This document shows, piece after piece, positions 36,068 to 46,224 of a stretch of DNA of 64,000 nucleotides (within the stretch, counting starts at the first letter, position 1; each line of letters begins with the position of its first letter). Under the pieces are notes generated by a model. It did not search any database. It was given only the letters and a program-made list of their open reading frames with translations, and had not been told where the DNA came from. The stretch covers positions 2,167,625 through 2,231,624 of the forward strand of contig NZ_CP063311.1 of assembly GCF_015245355.1 (NCBI RefSeq). Reading direction: 5' to 3'. Origin of the DNA: Anabaenopsis elenkinii CCIBt3563 (GTDB lineage: Bacteria > Cyanobacteriota > Cyanobacteriia > Cyanobacteriales > Nostocaceae). A program made the position numbers and the translations under genes.

Positions 36068-36966
36068 GATTTTTCTTGATCAAGAATACATTGTTTTTTA
36101 TATTCTGGCAGATTTTGGCACAGGATTAATAGATCCTCATGCGGTAGAGAATTGCCTATATAATATCTGTTTTTTTGTCGTCTAGAACTATAATCAAAAA
36201 ACAGAGCTAATCTATCGGAAAGTAACGGTAAATTTCCCCGATGGAAAATACTACCAGTACCGGCAAAAATTACAGTACCCAGGGAACCCGTACATGAATT
36301 ATATTGTTTTGGAGATACAAATTCTTTGAACTTAATATCTGGAATGTACCCAGATTTATATTTTAATAATTTGATGATTTCTGTAGTTAAATCTTGGGTG
36401 AGATATTGAAAAGGTCCTGTATACTCATTAACATCATTTAGATAAATTATAATTTTGAGGATTTTCCTATCCTCTATATCTATGTGCCATAACCTAGAGC
36501 CTTGCTCGATGTTATTAGCAAGATCACGGCGAAGATATACTCCATTATAAGCCACTGGTAAACCAATATAATTCTCGGCAATATTTAGTAACCGATCTTC
36601 GAGTCCCCAAAAAAAGATTTCTGGATACTCCATTATCTGCTGGGAACTAGCATGAATAACAAACTTATTTTTATGTACAGAAATATTTGCAGGTATTTTT
36701 GATATGATATTTTTGGCTGCTGTCAGTATATCAGGTGTAGATATAATCCCCAGTTCTGCTAATGAAGTAATTACTACTCCTTCATGGTTAAGCCTGTTTA
36801 CTATATCCTGATCAGCCTGTGGTAAACTAGGCAAGTTGATCATGTGGTTTTTTACTGCTGCTGCATACCCGAGATCCTCTTGATATCTAATAAATGGTAT
36901 TGCTGTTATGTTCTGTAAAATTTTATTACGTATTTGCCCTAGGAGTCTATGCCTAACTTGATTCAT
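36064..36966 (-). CDS. PhyH-like 2-oxoglutarate/Fe(II) oxygenase
   Basis: A putative non-heme iron dioxygenase of the phytanoyl-CoA dioxygenase fold (300 residues). The iron facial triad is visible as H161-x-D163 in LWHIDIED and H242 in SIFHRGN, with R252 in SDRLALFFDYSSR as the 2-oxoglutarate anchor. Cyanobacterial members often act in natural product or osmolyte hydroxylation; no biosynthetic cluster is present here. Its base composition is AT-richer than neighbours, as is the gap upstream, which may indicate transfer. Confidence 0.82.
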   Translation of the reverse strand: MNQVRHRLLGQIRNKILQNITAIPFIRYQEDLGYAAAVKNHMINLPSLPQADQDIVNRLNHEGVVITSLAELGIISTPDILTAAKNIISKIPANISVHKNKFVIHASSQQIMEYPEIFFWGLEDRLLNIAENYIGLPVAYNGVYLRRDLANNIEQGSRLWHIDIEDRKILKIIIYLNDVNEYTGPFQYLTQDLTTEIIKLLKYKSGYIPDIKFKEFVSPKQYNSCTGSLGTVIFAGTGSIFHRGNLPLLSDRLALFFDYSSRRQKNRYYIGNSLPHEDLLILCQNLPEYKKQCILDQEKS

Positions 36967-38246
36967 GTTAGTTAATTTAACCAGCTATATATTTAATATT
37001 CATGATGTTTTTATCAGTGATAAAACTTAATTTATACTGGGATTATATATAATTATTTTTAATATATCTCTCCCTAGCAAGAATAATTATCTTCCAAAAG
37101 TTATAAATTTAGATAACATATTCAGCTAATAAAAAAGGTAAGTTACCACCTTGGTAAGGGAACTAAAAATAGGACAGTAAATATTATTGTAATTGCTTGA
37201 TGTGAAAGCCCAAATCATCCTCAGAGAATATCTGCAAACTTCTCGGTCTTGGTTTCAATACTTGAATATATCCCTAAAATTCCCTGGGAAAGAGTTTTAG
37301 TATTGCGTGTGACTCATTAAGCCCACTGCTGACTACTTTGAGATCCTATTCTTGTTGCTCGGGGTTTCCCTAACCTCGGTTCACTAAAGCTCATGTGTAT
37401 ACTCTTAATCTTTGACACTCCCCACGCCTAAAGGCGGGAATTCGATGTGTCACTGACTTTCCTTGCAGGACAGAGACATTTTTAGTTAAGCTAGATATAG
37501 GTTTTTTTGCTATATCGTGTTAATAGTTAACTTATGTTGTACTAGGTTACTTATTTATTGGGGGCTAGCTTTACTACAGATACATTGAAATCATACTTAA
37601 ATGAGAATCTTATACTTTTGTAATCTATTTTCTATTTTTGACCCAAGTTGGTGTAGTCAATTTTCACTAGGTAGGGACTTAACCCAAATCCCGCCCAAGT
37701 TTTTCCTTGAGTAAGAGCAACCCTGTGGTTGTTTCATGGACTGGAGTGGTAAATATACTTCAGTACTCAGTCATGGAGAGGTTTTATTTTCTCAAGCACC
37801 GGTGTCTGTCTGTGAGAATTTATCGCTGGGTAACTTCTTCCGGTCAGAATGGGCAATCTTTTACAAGAGTAAGTATCAATCTCCAGTGGATACTTTTATT
37901 AACTCATCAGTTTATAGATGGTCATTAGCCCATATTCTACCCTAAGACCTATGACTGATGCGTTGAGAAGTGAACTTGGCAGGTATATAGTCAAGTTTAC
38001 TATTAATGAATCACCTTGATTTATCGATTTTGCTTAGGAGGTGTCTTTGAAACTATTCAAGATTAAAAGTTCATGGTCTGAGTGCCTTAAGTCAAAGATT
38101 TTAGAGATTTTTATGCTGTGGAAGAGGTAAGATAAAAGCTATACATAAAAACCCATCCCCGTGTTTTAGCAAATTTACCATTTGATAATTGCTATAATCT
38201 ATTGTCCAATCTAGTTACTTTTTTTATTTGTTAGGTGTATTTTTCT
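36967..38246. other. long AT-rich region without a confident gene
   Basis: About 1.3 kb between divergent genes. It holds an IS-end-like hairpin (37414-37440). A 69-codon open frame at 37736-37945 has plausible composition (MDWSGKYTSVLSHGEVLFSQ) but no ribosome binding site and no known family; I do not call it a gene. A TATAAT at 38193-38198 is the best promoter candidate for the NYN gene, without a good -35. Confidence 0.5.
37414..37440. repeat. orphan IS200/IS605-type end hairpin
   Basis: TTTGACACTCCCCACGCCTAAAGGCGGG contains the stem CCCACGCC-TAAA-GGCGGG, of the form that ends many tnpB-bearing cyanobacterial elements (GACACTCCCC followed by a short hairpin). No transposase gene remains nearby, so it is a solo end or the site of a lost element. 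The match is by memory of the family's ends. Confidence 0.5.
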
Positions 38247-38771
38247 ATGGGTTCCCCAATGAATCGTCTGTCTATTTTTGTAGACGGAAATAATATGTTC
38301 TATGCTCAACAAAAAAATGGCTGGTTTTTTGACCCAAGACGAGTCTTAGACTATTTCAAACACGAGCAATCAGACACAACATTAATCAATGCTTTCTGGT
38401 ACACTGGTTTAAAAGACCCCCAAGATCAGAGAGGTTTTAGAGATGCTCTCATTAGTTTAGGTTATACAGTCCGGACTAAGATTCTCAAAGAATATTATGA
38501 TGACTCATCGGGACGCTACTCCCAAAAAGCTAATTTAGATATTGAAATTGTCGTAGATATGTTTAATACAGTTGATCAATATGATCGAGTAGTTTTATTC
38601 AGTGGAGATGGTGATTTTGAAAGGGCTATCGAATTGTTACGCTCTAAAAATACGCATATTACAGTAGTATCGACAGAAGGGATGATAGCTAGAGAACTAC
38701 GTAATGCCACTGATAGATATATTGATTTAAACGATATCAGAGACACTATAGAAAAAGTTGACGGTCAGTAA
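38247..38771 (+). CDS. NYN-domain protein, LabA/DUF88 family
   Basis: A PIN-fold (NYN) protein of 174 residues from the ATG at 38247. Acidic metal-binding residues are visible in SIFVDGNNMFYAQ, ANLDIEIVVDM and VVLFSGDGDFERAIELL, the usual places. LabA of Synechococcus elongatus modulates KaiC-dependent clock output; other NYN proteins are ribonucleases. Circadian role here is inference from family. The longest frame starts at GTG 38235; AGG before 38247 and the family N-terminus (MGSPxNRLS) support the later start. Confidence 0.88.
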   Translation: MGSPMNRLSIFVDGNNMFYAQQKNGWFFDPRRVLDYFKHEQSDTTLINAFWYTGLKDPQDQRGFRDALISLGYTVRTKILKEYYDDSSGRYSQKANLDIEIVVDMFNTVDQYDRVVLFSGDGDFERAIELLRSKNTHITVVSTEGMIARELRNATDRYIDLNDIRDTIEKVDGQ

Positions 38772-38859
38772 TCTTAGCAAATATTTACAAATCTTTAGAG
38801 TAAAAAACTAAGGTTCAAGATATTTTAAGCAAACAGTATAAGATCCACAAGGAGGAAAC

Positions 38860-40464
38860 ATGACCAAGAAAGCCGACAAAATTATCATTTTTGATACGAC
38901 ACTCAGAGATGGAGAGCAGTGCCCAGGAGCAACTCTCAATATAGATGAAAAGCTAGCAATCGCCAAGCAATTATCCAAGTTAGGGGTAGATGTGATTGAG
39001 GCGGGATTTGCTTTTGCAAGTCCGGGGGACTTTGAAGCTGTCAACAAAATTGCCGAAATTGTAGGGACAGAAGACGGCCCGGTAATTTGTAGTTTGGCTA
39101 GAGCTATTAAAGCAGATATTGAAGCAGCAGCCGCAGCCCTAAAACCAGCAGTTCACGGCAGGATTCATACCTTTATTTCTACATCCGATATTCATTTAGA
39201 ATACCAGCTGCGCAAATCACGGGCGGAAGTATTAGCGATCGCCGAGGAAATGGTAGCTTATGCTAAGTCATTTATGACAGATGTAGAATTTTCCCCCATG
39301 GATGCAGCACGCTCTGACCCAGAATTTCTTTACCAAGTATTAGAGCGAGCGATCGCATCTGGCGCAACAACAATTAACATACCTGACACCGTTGGTTACT
39401 TGACACCTAGTGAATTTGGGGCAATGATTAAAGGGATTAAAGAGCATGTCCCCAACATTGATCAAGCCATTATTTCCGTACACGGACATAACGACTTAGG
39501 TCTAGCCGTTGCCAACTTCCTAGAAGCGATCAAAAATGGTGCAACCCAATTAGAATGTACCATCAACGGTATTGGGGAGCGAGCCGGGAACGCCTCCTTA
39601 GAGGAATTGGTTATGGCTTTACACGTGCGGCGACAATATTTCAATCCCTTCCTAGGAAGACCAGTAGACTCAGAAGAACCCCTAACCAATATTGACACCC
39701 GCCAAATTTACAAAACCTCCCGCCTAGTTTCTAACTTAACGGGAATGCTAGTACAACCAAATAAAGCCATAGTCGGAGCCAACGCCTTCGCTCATGAGTC
39801 TGGTATTCACCAAGACGGGGTGCTAAAAAACAAACTCACCTACGAAATTATGGATGCTCAATTGATTGGCTTAACAGACAATCAAATAGTATTGGGTAAA
39901 CATTCTGGGAGAAACGCTTTCCGTACCCGCTTGGGAGAATTAGGCTTTGAACTCTCAGAAGGGGAATTAAACAAAGCATTCGTCAGATTTAAAGAAGTAG
40001 CGGACAAAAAGAAAGAAATTTCTGACTGGGACTTAGAGGCGATCGTCAACGATGAAATCCAACAAGCGCCCGACTTATTCCGAGTCGAACTAGTGCAAAT
40101 TACTTGCGGTAGTAACGCTAAACCTACGGCCACAGTTACCCTCCGTACCCCAGAAGGTAAAGAATTAACTGATGCAGCCATTGGTACAGGACCCGTAGAC
40201 GCGGTTTACAAAGCAATTAACCGGGTAGTGAATGTACCGAATGAACTAATTGAGTTTTCTGTACAATCAGTCACAGCCGGGATTGATGCTATAGGTGAAG
40301 TTACTATCCGTCTGAGACATGAAGCCAGAGTATTTTCTGGTCATGCAGCCAACACAGATATTATTGTCGCATCCGCCCAAGCTTATGTAAATGCCCTCAA
40401 TCGTCTTTACTCCGCTTTGCAAACCAAAGAAAAACAACAACCAGTAACTGCACAAAAAATTTAG
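38860..40464 (+). CDS. leuA: 2-isopropylmalate synthase
   Basis: First enzyme of leucine synthesis, condensing acetyl-CoA with 2-oxoisovalerate. The 534 residues include the TIM-barrel with [15 protein letters not shown] (near residue 12) and the metal motif [12 protein letters not shown], then the C-terminal allosteric domain ([16 protein letters not shown]) that senses leucine. An AAGGAGG sequence lies six to seven bases upstream of the ATG. A strong terminator follows. leuB is in the window at 14176. Confidence 0.97.
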   Translation: MTKKADKIIIFDTTLRDGEQCPGATLNIDEKLAIAKQLSKLGVDVIEAGFAFASPGDFEAVNKIAEIVGTEDGPVICSLARAIKADIEAAAAALKPAVHGRIHTFISTSDIHLEYQLRKSRAEVLAIAEEMVAYAKSFMTDVEFSPMDAARSDPEFLYQVLERAIASGATTINIPDTVGYLTPSEFGAMIKGIKEHVPNIDQAIISVHGHNDLGLAVANFLEAIKNGATQLECTINGIGERAGNASLEELVMALHVRRQYFNPFLGRPVDSEEPLTNIDTRQIYKTSRLVSNLTGMLVQPNKAIVGANAFAHESGIHQDGVLKNKLTYEIMDAQLIGLTDNQIVLGKHSGRNAFRTRLGELGFELSEGELNKAFVRFKEVADKKKEISDWDLEAIVNDEIQQAPDLFRVELVQITCGSNAKPTATVTLRTPEGKELTDAAIGTGPVDAVYKAINRVVNVPNELIEFSVQSVTAGIDAIGEVTIRLRHEARVFSGHAANTDIIVASAQAYVNALNRLYSALQTKEKQQPVTAQKI

Positions 40465-40480
40465 AGACATATGTGGTTTC

Positions 40481-40508
40481 AGGGTGGGTTTTTCCCGCCC
40501 TATTTTTT
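40481..40508 (+). terminator. intrinsic terminator of leuA
   Basis: AGGGTGGG pairs with CCCGCCCT (one G-T wobble) around a TTTTT loop and is followed by ATTTTTT. Located 16 bp after the leuA stop. Confidence 0.85.
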
Positions 40509-40556
40509 GTCTAACCTCATCCATCAATCCTCTCCTTACTAAGGATGAATTAATAG

Positions 40557-42005
40557 ATGAATCCACCTTTAATAACCCCTTGGCACACAGTCAGAGCCAC
40601 ATTTCAACAAATTTGGGGTTACGAAGATTTCCGACCCCCCCAGGGCGAAATAGTCACGAGTTTACTAGCAAAAAAAGACGCCTTAATTATTATGCCCACA
40701 GGTGGGGGTAAATCAATTTGTTTTCAACTTCCCGCACTGCTACAAACAGGAGTAACTCTAGTAATTTCCCCCTTAGTAGCACTCATGGAAAACCAAGTAC
40801 AAGAACTACTAGAGCGTCAACAAAAAGCAGCACTGTTGCATAGTCAATTACCCAGCTATCAACGTCGCAGGACACTACAAGCTTTAGAAAACCAACAACT
40901 CAGATTACTGTATTTATCCCCGGAAACCTTATTAAGTCCCCTAGTCTGGGAAAAATTATCTCATCCCCAATTACAAATTAACGCTTTGATCTTAGATGAA
41001 GCCCATTGTTTAGTACAGTGGGGGGATACATTCCGCCCAGATTATCGCCGGTTAGGCGCGGTCAGACCCGCATTACTCAAAACTAAACCACCAGGGACGA
41101 AAATTAGTATTGCTGCTTTTACCGCTACTGCAGACCCCACAGCCCAAAAGACTATCCAAACGGTTTTACAATTACAGCAACCAGAAATTTTTAAATTAAA
41201 TCCCTATCGCCAGAATTTGTATCTGACTGTCCGCATTGCTTGGACACCCAGGAGTCGCAAACAGCAACTATTAAAATTTATTGAAAACCGCCCCCAAGAA
41301 TCGGGATTAATTTATGTTAGGAGTAGAAAAGATAGCGAAAATTTAGCTGTATGGCTAGCCGAGATCGGTTATACCACAGCTAGTTATCATGGGGGACTGG
41401 GTGCAGTAGAACGCCGCAATATAGAAACTAAATGGTTAACTGGTGAAATTCCCTTTGTTATCTGTACCTGTGCTTTTGGTATGGGGATAAATAAATCAGA
41501 TGTCCGTTGGGTGGTTCATTTTCATCCACCTCACCTCATATCTGAATATGTACAGGAAATTGGCCGCGGGGGACGAGATGGAAAACCCGCACAGGTGCTG
41601 GTTTTTGTGAGTGAACCTACAGGATGGTTAGACCCAGAAGATAAACACAGACAGCAGTTTTTTCAGCAAAAAATGCGATCGCAGCAACGCAACGCCCAGC
41701 AATTAGTCAGACAATTACCCCCACACGGAGAAGTCAACGCAGTCACCCGTGAATTTCGTGATGCTGATATAGCCTTGGCGTTACTCCACAGCAGCGGTCA
41801 ATTAAATTGGCTTGACCCTTTTCATTATACCATTGACTCAGGGGTAAAAAAAATGCAGCCAGTGACCCAATTACCAGATGCTCAACAAATGTATAAATAT
41901 TTGCATACTAAAAAATGTCGTTGGCAATTTTTATTAAATGCTTTTGGATTTGAACAAGAAGCTACCAACTGGCGTTGTGGACATTGTGATAATTGCCGAC
42001 ATTAG
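40557..42005 (+). CDS. recQ: RecQ-family ATP-dependent DNA helicase
   Basis: A superfamily 2 helicase of 482 residues, shorter than E. coli RecQ because the HRDC domain and most of the winged-helix part are lacking. Walker A is MPTGGGKSICFQ (near residue 50), the DEAH box is LDEAHCLVQWG, and motif VI reads QEIGRGGRDG. It ends with a zinc ribbon (CRWQFLLNAFG...CGHCDNCRH). Such short RecQ proteins are common in cyanobacteria. It converges with the HEPN gene of the neighbouring two-gene module, 63 bp away. Confidence 0.93.
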   Translation: MNPPLITPWHTVRATFQQIWGYEDFRPPQGEIVTSLLAKKDALIIMPTGGGKSICFQLPALLQTGVTLVISPLVALMENQVQELLERQQKAALLHSQLPSYQRRRTLQALENQQLRLLYLSPETLLSPLVWEKLSHPQLQINALILDEAHCLVQWGDTFRPDYRRLGAVRPALLKTKPPGTKISIAAFTATADPTAQKTIQTVLQLQQPEIFKLNPYRQNLYLTVRIAWTPRSRKQQLLKFIENRPQESGLIYVRSRKDSENLAVWLAEIGYTTASYHGGLGAVERRNIETKWLTGEIPFVICTCAFGMGINKSDVRWVVHFHPPHLISEYVQEIGRGGRDGKPAQVLVFVSEPTGWLDPEDKHRQQFFQQKMRSQQRNAQQLVRQLPPHGEVNAVTREFRDADIALALLHSSGQLNWLDPFHYTIDSGVKKMQPVTQLPDAQQMYKYLHTKKCRWQFLLNAFGFEQEATNWRCGHCDNCRH

Positions 42006-42068
42006 GTTTTTGGTTGACTAATATTAGTGAATTCCATGTTAGTTATAAAACCCTATGAAAATTTAGAT

Positions 42069-42728
42069 TTATGATATAGATTTACCTTCTCGATAATATT
42101 TTTTTGTAGATGCAGAATTATCTATTTCGTTACGAAAGGTATCCATAATTCCTATAATCTCTGTATGTAATTCATCATAGTCTTTACCATCTATATCAAG
42201 ATAATTTCCATGGGCTATACTATTTCTTTTTTTGAGTAATTTTTCATCTATGAGAACCTCTTTTGAAGCATAAAAAGTATAGTTGAATCCTAGCATACAA
42301 ACTATTTCTTTAAAAACTGATGACGATAAATTAGATGTCGTAATTCTATTCGTATATTTTATCGAACTACGTTCACTCATCTTTGTGATAAAAAATTCTG
42401 CTACTTCATTATATATGGTTGCCTTATTAGTTTCATTAGCTTGATCTAATTTATCTTTCATTGCCAATGCTATAAAATTATGATCCAGGTTTTTATATGG
42501 TAAATTTTGCATAGCGACAAATTCTAAATAACTATTGGCAGATACTTTGATAAATCCCTCCCAGTGAGCATATAGCATCGTGATTCCACTACGAAGTAAT
42601 GCATTATGTTCTCCTGAAGAAAATGATTTTGAACCAATCATAGCTTTTAATGCTGATAACTCTTTTTTTCGCCACGCAAGTTCTTCTGCCAGTTTATCAC
42701 TTAGCTGCTCTAAAGTACGTATTTTCAT
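42069..42728 (-). CDS. HEPN-domain protein (MAE_28990-like)
   Basis: A 219-residue all-helical protein. Its C-terminal half carries the Rx4-6H ribonuclease signature as R168-x4-H173 in KKRNSIAHGNY, and the N-terminal helix LRSGITMLYAHWEGFIK fits the MAE_28990/MAE_18760-like HEPN group. HEPN proteins of this kind are usually RNA-cleaving toxins or defence effectors. Its ATG overlaps the stop of the DUF262 gene as ATGA, so both are made together. Target and trigger are unknown. Confidence 0.85.
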   Translation of the reverse strand: MKIRTLEQLSDKLAEELAWRKKELSALKAMIGSKSFSSGEHNALLRSGITMLYAHWEGFIKVSANSYLEFVAMQNLPYKNLDHNFIALAMKDKLDQANETNKATIYNEVAEFFITKMSERSSIKYTNRITTSNLSSSVFKEIVCMLGFNYTFYASKEVLIDEKLLKKRNSIAHGNYLDIDGKDYDELHTEIIGIMDTFRNEIDNSASTKKYYREGKSIS

Positions 42729-43831
42729 TCCTGAAACATCTTACGACCAAGGGCAACTAATGTTGGCACTCTTCGCTGTGGAGTATTACCAGAGGCTGAC
42801 CAATTTCTATATTCAGGACTATTCCAAAATTCTTTTACTTTCTCTCTGACATCAATAGGTGAGTTAGATATATTTTTATAGTTGTAACCAATTCCTAAAG
42901 CAATGACTTCATAAGCAGATAGTAGGAACCCACCTAAAAATTTATCTTTGGTTGGAGAATATTTACGAAAACTATCATTTCCCAGATGTTCATACAAAAT
43001 TTTAAATGTTTGATTAAATGCAATTTCCTCTTCAGAGTAATCAAAATCTTGTTTTTTAGCCATTTCTACCATTTTATCTGTTAAAAATCCACTTAAATCA
43101 TTGCCTATTTTTTTCATTTCTCTTTCTTCAAGGGTGCGAAATACTAAAAACCTCAGTAGTAGTTCCATATCATATTGTTGTTCAATTGGTCGTTCACTGA
43201 GAGCTATACATTCTCTAAACATCTCATTTTGACTTAATGTTTTCATCCACTGAAACATCTCCCGATTAAACATTACTAAAATACAGCTTCTGACTTCTTG
43301 TGGTGTAGCTATGGAACCACCTGTATTCAATCTTTGAAATAGTTCATACTTGGCAACTTCGTCACTCTCTTTTAGAAGAATAGTTGCATCAATTTTAGCT
43401 CTTTTAATTAATAAGCGTTGTGTTAGAGTTAAAGAATTAAGCGGATCAGATGTATCTTCCCATTTCTTGCCTTCTAAATCGGGTAAATATTTAGTTTTTT
43501 CCAGCACTAATGGTGCTAAAACATTTTGATTTTCATCCTTGAGTTTTCCCACAAATTCATATATTGTCGATAGTCTTTGAAGACCATCAACTACGTCCCA
43601 AACTCCATCTTCACGTTGAGATACAAAAATAGGTGGAATTGGAATTCCTAATAAAATAGACTCTATTAAACTGGTTTTTTGGCTATTAGTCCAACGAAAA
43701 AATCTTTGAAACTCCGGGTGTATATCAATTTCTGAATTTTCATATAAGCTAATCCATTCTCCAATAGACATTGAATATTGATCGACTCTAATTTCTTGTC
43801 TTATTTTGTCGATTTCTTCTTGAAGGGACAT
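42725..43831 (-). CDS. DUF262 protein (GmrSD N-terminal/ParB-like)
   Basis: A 368-residue protein with a DUF262 domain, the ParB-like fold that in GmrS and BrxU senses nucleotides or modified DNA. The hallmark is D82-G-L-Q-R86-L-S-T in VVDGLQRLSTIYEF; HPEFQRFFRW at 38-47 precedes it. No DUF1524 His-Me (HNH) nuclease domain follows, so the effector would be the coupled HEPN protein. An upstream TTGGAG gives the ATG at 43831. First gene of the pair. Confidence 0.88.
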   Translation of the reverse strand: MSLQEEIDKIRQEIRVDQYSMSIGEWISLYENSEIDIHPEFQRFFRWTNSQKTSLIESILLGIPIPPIFVSQREDGVWDVVDGLQRLSTIYEFVGKLKDENQNVLAPLVLEKTKYLPDLEGKKWEDTSDPLNSLTLTQRLLIKRAKIDATILLKESDEVAKYELFQRLNTGGSIATPQEVRSCILVMFNREMFQWMKTLSQNEMFRECIALSERPIEQQYDMELLLRFLVFRTLEEREMKKIGNDLSGFLTDKMVEMAKKQDFDYSEEEIAFNQTFKILYEHLGNDSFRKYSPTKDKFLGGFLLSAYEVIALGIGYNYKNISNSPIDVREKVKEFWNSPEYRNWSASGNTPQRRVPTLVALGRKMFQE

Positions 43832-44059
43832 ATTTACTACTCCAATTTTTGCAATAAATAGATTTTTGGTGCGATAGAAAGATTATTTTTGATCTTTAGG
43901 TTGACATATTTAACGTTTTATTGTTTCTTTAAAGACAAATTTAGCATGATGAATCAGCGTTAAATAAGAATATACATAAGCCTGCTTATGTATATTCTTA
44001 CGTTAATAGTTTCGGGAGAATTATCTACTTATCAAAAAAGTCTATTTTCCCGGAAAACA

Positions 44060-45052
44060 TTAAAACTGCTGTAAAAATCGTAAATCGCTACCATATAAAC
44101 GGCGGATATCATCGATTTGGTGTAACACCATAGCAAAACGTTCTACACCAAAACCAGCCGCAAAGCCAGTATAAATTTCTGGGTCATAACCTACAGCTTT
44201 CATCACATTAGGGTCTACCATACCGCAGCCCATTACCTCTAACCAGCGACCATTCCACTGCAAATCTACCTCAGCAGAAGGTTCTGTAAATGGGAAATAG
44301 CTAGCACGGAAACGAATAGGTAAATCACCAAATATTGCTTGTAAAAACACCTTTACAGTACCTTTGAGGTCTGTAAAAGTCAGCCCCTCATCGATGGCTA
44401 AAAGTTCTATTTGATGGAAAACCGCCGAATGAGTAGCGTCTACATGATCACGCCGATAAACTCGCCCTGGAGCCACAACCCGGATGGGTGGTTCTTCTTT
44501 TTCCATGTAGCGGATTTGCACAGATGAGGTGTGAGTACGGAGGAGATTACCATCTGGTAAGTAGAAGGTATCCTGCATATCACGGGCGGGGTGGTCGGGG
44601 GGGGTATTCAGAGCCTCAAAATTATAGTAGTCTGTTTCCATCTCTGGCCCTTCGGCTACGGTGTAGCCCATACCCACAAAAATATCTAGGGCCTGGTCGA
44701 TAATACCATTAAGTGGGTGAATTCGACCTTGAGGGCGGTAAATTCCCGGCATAGTTACATCGAGAGTTTCCGCCTCTAGCTGTGCCTGAATTTTGGCTGC
44801 TTCTAAAGCCGTACGCTGCTGCTCTAAACTATTTTGTAGGGATTCCTTGACAGTGTTGGCGATCGCCCCAATTTTGGGTCGTTCCTCCGCACTCATTTGT
44901 CCCATACTGCGCAATAAAGCCCCCAGTTGACCTTTTTTACCCAGATAACTGATTCTGAGTTCCTCTAGACGTTCTAGGGTATCGGCCGCGGCGATCGCTT
45001 GTTCTCCTTCCTGGCGCAGTGCTAAAAGTTGAGCCTCTAAATTCGTAGTCAT
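44060..45052 (-). CDS. pheS: phenylalanyl-tRNA synthetase alpha subunit
   Basis: Catalytic subunit of the alpha2-beta2 enzyme that charges tRNA-Phe. The 330 residues include the N-terminal coiled coil ([16 protein letters not shown]), class II motif 2 ([11 protein letters not shown] and [20 protein letters not shown]) and motif 3 ([14 protein letters not shown]). Complete. pheT is not next to it, as usual in cyanobacteria. surE is divergent, 196 bp away. Confidence 0.97.
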   Translation of the reverse strand: MTTNLEAQLLALRQEGEQAIAAADTLERLEELRISYLGKKGQLGALLRSMGQMSAEERPKIGAIANTVKESLQNSLEQQRTALEAAKIQAQLEAETLDVTMPGIYRPQGRIHPLNGIIDQALDIFVGMGYTVAEGPEMETDYYNFEALNTPPDHPARDMQDTFYLPDGNLLRTHTSSVQIRYMEKEEPPIRVVAPGRVYRRDHVDATHSAVFHQIELLAIDEGLTFTDLKGTVKVFLQAIFGDLPIRFRASYFPFTEPSAEVDLQWNGRWLEVMGCGMVDPNVMKAVGYDPEIYTGFAAGFGVERFAMVLHQIDDIRRLYGSDLRFLQQF

Positions 45053-45248
45053 TAGTTATTAATCATTGCTCATGAATCATTGGTTATCTTGGTCTACGAC
45101 TTGGGACTGCTACCCAATCACTGTACACAACAGGCCAAATCAAAACCCAACCTCTGTTTACTAGTTTAGAGGTGATTGGGTGTTTGAGAGTTTTTTTGCC
45201 TCATACTACACCAGATAGAATATTGAGAAATAACCGATAACAAGATCC

Positions 45249-46046
45249 ATGAAATTACTCATTAGTAATGATGACGGAGTTTCCGCCTTAGGCATTCGTA
45301 CCCTAGCTGATCGCCTAGCAGCAGCAGGCCATGATGTCAGTGTAGTGTGTCCAGATAGGGAGCGTTCCGCCACCGGACATGGATTAACCATGCACCAACC
45401 CATTCGCGCTCAAGCCATAGAATCAGTTTTTCATCCGGCTATTAATGCTTGGGCTTGTGATGGTACTCCCTCAGACTGCGTGAAATTGGCACTGTGGGCC
45501 TTGCTAGATTCTCCCCCTGATTTAGTTCTCTCCGGTATCAATCAAGGGGCGAATTTAGGTACTGAAATTCTTTATTCTGGTACCGTTTCCGCAGCGATGG
45601 AAGGGGTAATTGAAGGTATTCCCAGCATAGCCTTAAGTCTAACCAGCCACACATCCCAAGACTTTCAACCTGCTGCTAAGTTTGCCGAAATGCTGGTAGA
45701 GAAACTAGCTCTAAATCCCTTACCAGAATTAATGTTGCTGAATGTCAATGTTCCCCCTGTACCTTGGGAAAAAATCGCCGGGGTATCTTTTACCCGCCAG
45801 GGAGTGCGGCGCTATGTTGACGTTTTTGACAAGCGAGTAGACCCCCGTGGCAAGATATACTACTGGTTAACCGGAGAAGTTTTAGAGGAAGTGGAACCGC
45901 CCAAAGGTTTACATATATCTGACGATGTGCCGATTGATGTCCATGTGATTCGCAACAACTACATCAGCATCACACCATTACAATACAATCTTACCTATCC
46001 TACAGGATTAGACAAGTTATGTGGTTGGGAATTTCCTCTCACTTGA
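45249..46046 (+). CDS. surE: 5'/3'-nucleotidase SurE
   Basis: Metal-dependent survival-type nucleotidase (265 residues) that removes phosphate from nucleoside monophosphates. The N-terminal metal motif [11 protein letters not shown] and the [25 protein letters not shown] active region (here cited in parts) are canonical. A C-terminal extension with tetramerising strands is present. It is upstream of ribF on the same strand, with a 178-bp gap, so probably separate. Confidence 0.96.
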   Translation: MKLLISNDDGVSALGIRTLADRLAAAGHDVSVVCPDRERSATGHGLTMHQPIRAQAIESVFHPAINAWACDGTPSDCVKLALWALLDSPPDLVLSGINQGANLGTEILYSGTVSAAMEGVIEGIPSIALSLTSHTSQDFQPAAKFAEMLVEKLALNPLPELMLLNVNVPPVPWEKIAGVSFTRQGVRRYVDVFDKRVDPRGKIYYWLTGEVLEEVEPPKGLHISDDVPIDVHVIRNNYISITPLQYNLTYPTGLDKLCGWEFPLT

Positions 46047-46224
46047 CTATTAAGGTTGTAAGTCGAGGCAATTGTAGATTTTAGATTAGATTGGAGATCA
46101 AGAGCTATTAGCGCCATCGCCTACAGTCGCGAGTTAGCCGCAACGGAGGAGCAACTTTGTAGACCCCTGACCGTAAAGTAGCTTGTGACTGATGGCTAAA
46201 TCAACCTAAATTCCCAGAATCCAC

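Noticed and set aside
37736-37945. 69-codon open frame
   Set aside because: Composition is plausible but there is no ribosome binding site, no known family, and it sits in decayed AT-rich DNA.
45142-45190. Terminator in the pheS-surE gap (ACCCAA...TTGGGT with T-run)
   Set aside because: The stem is interrupted and both genes point away from it; too weak to list as a feature.
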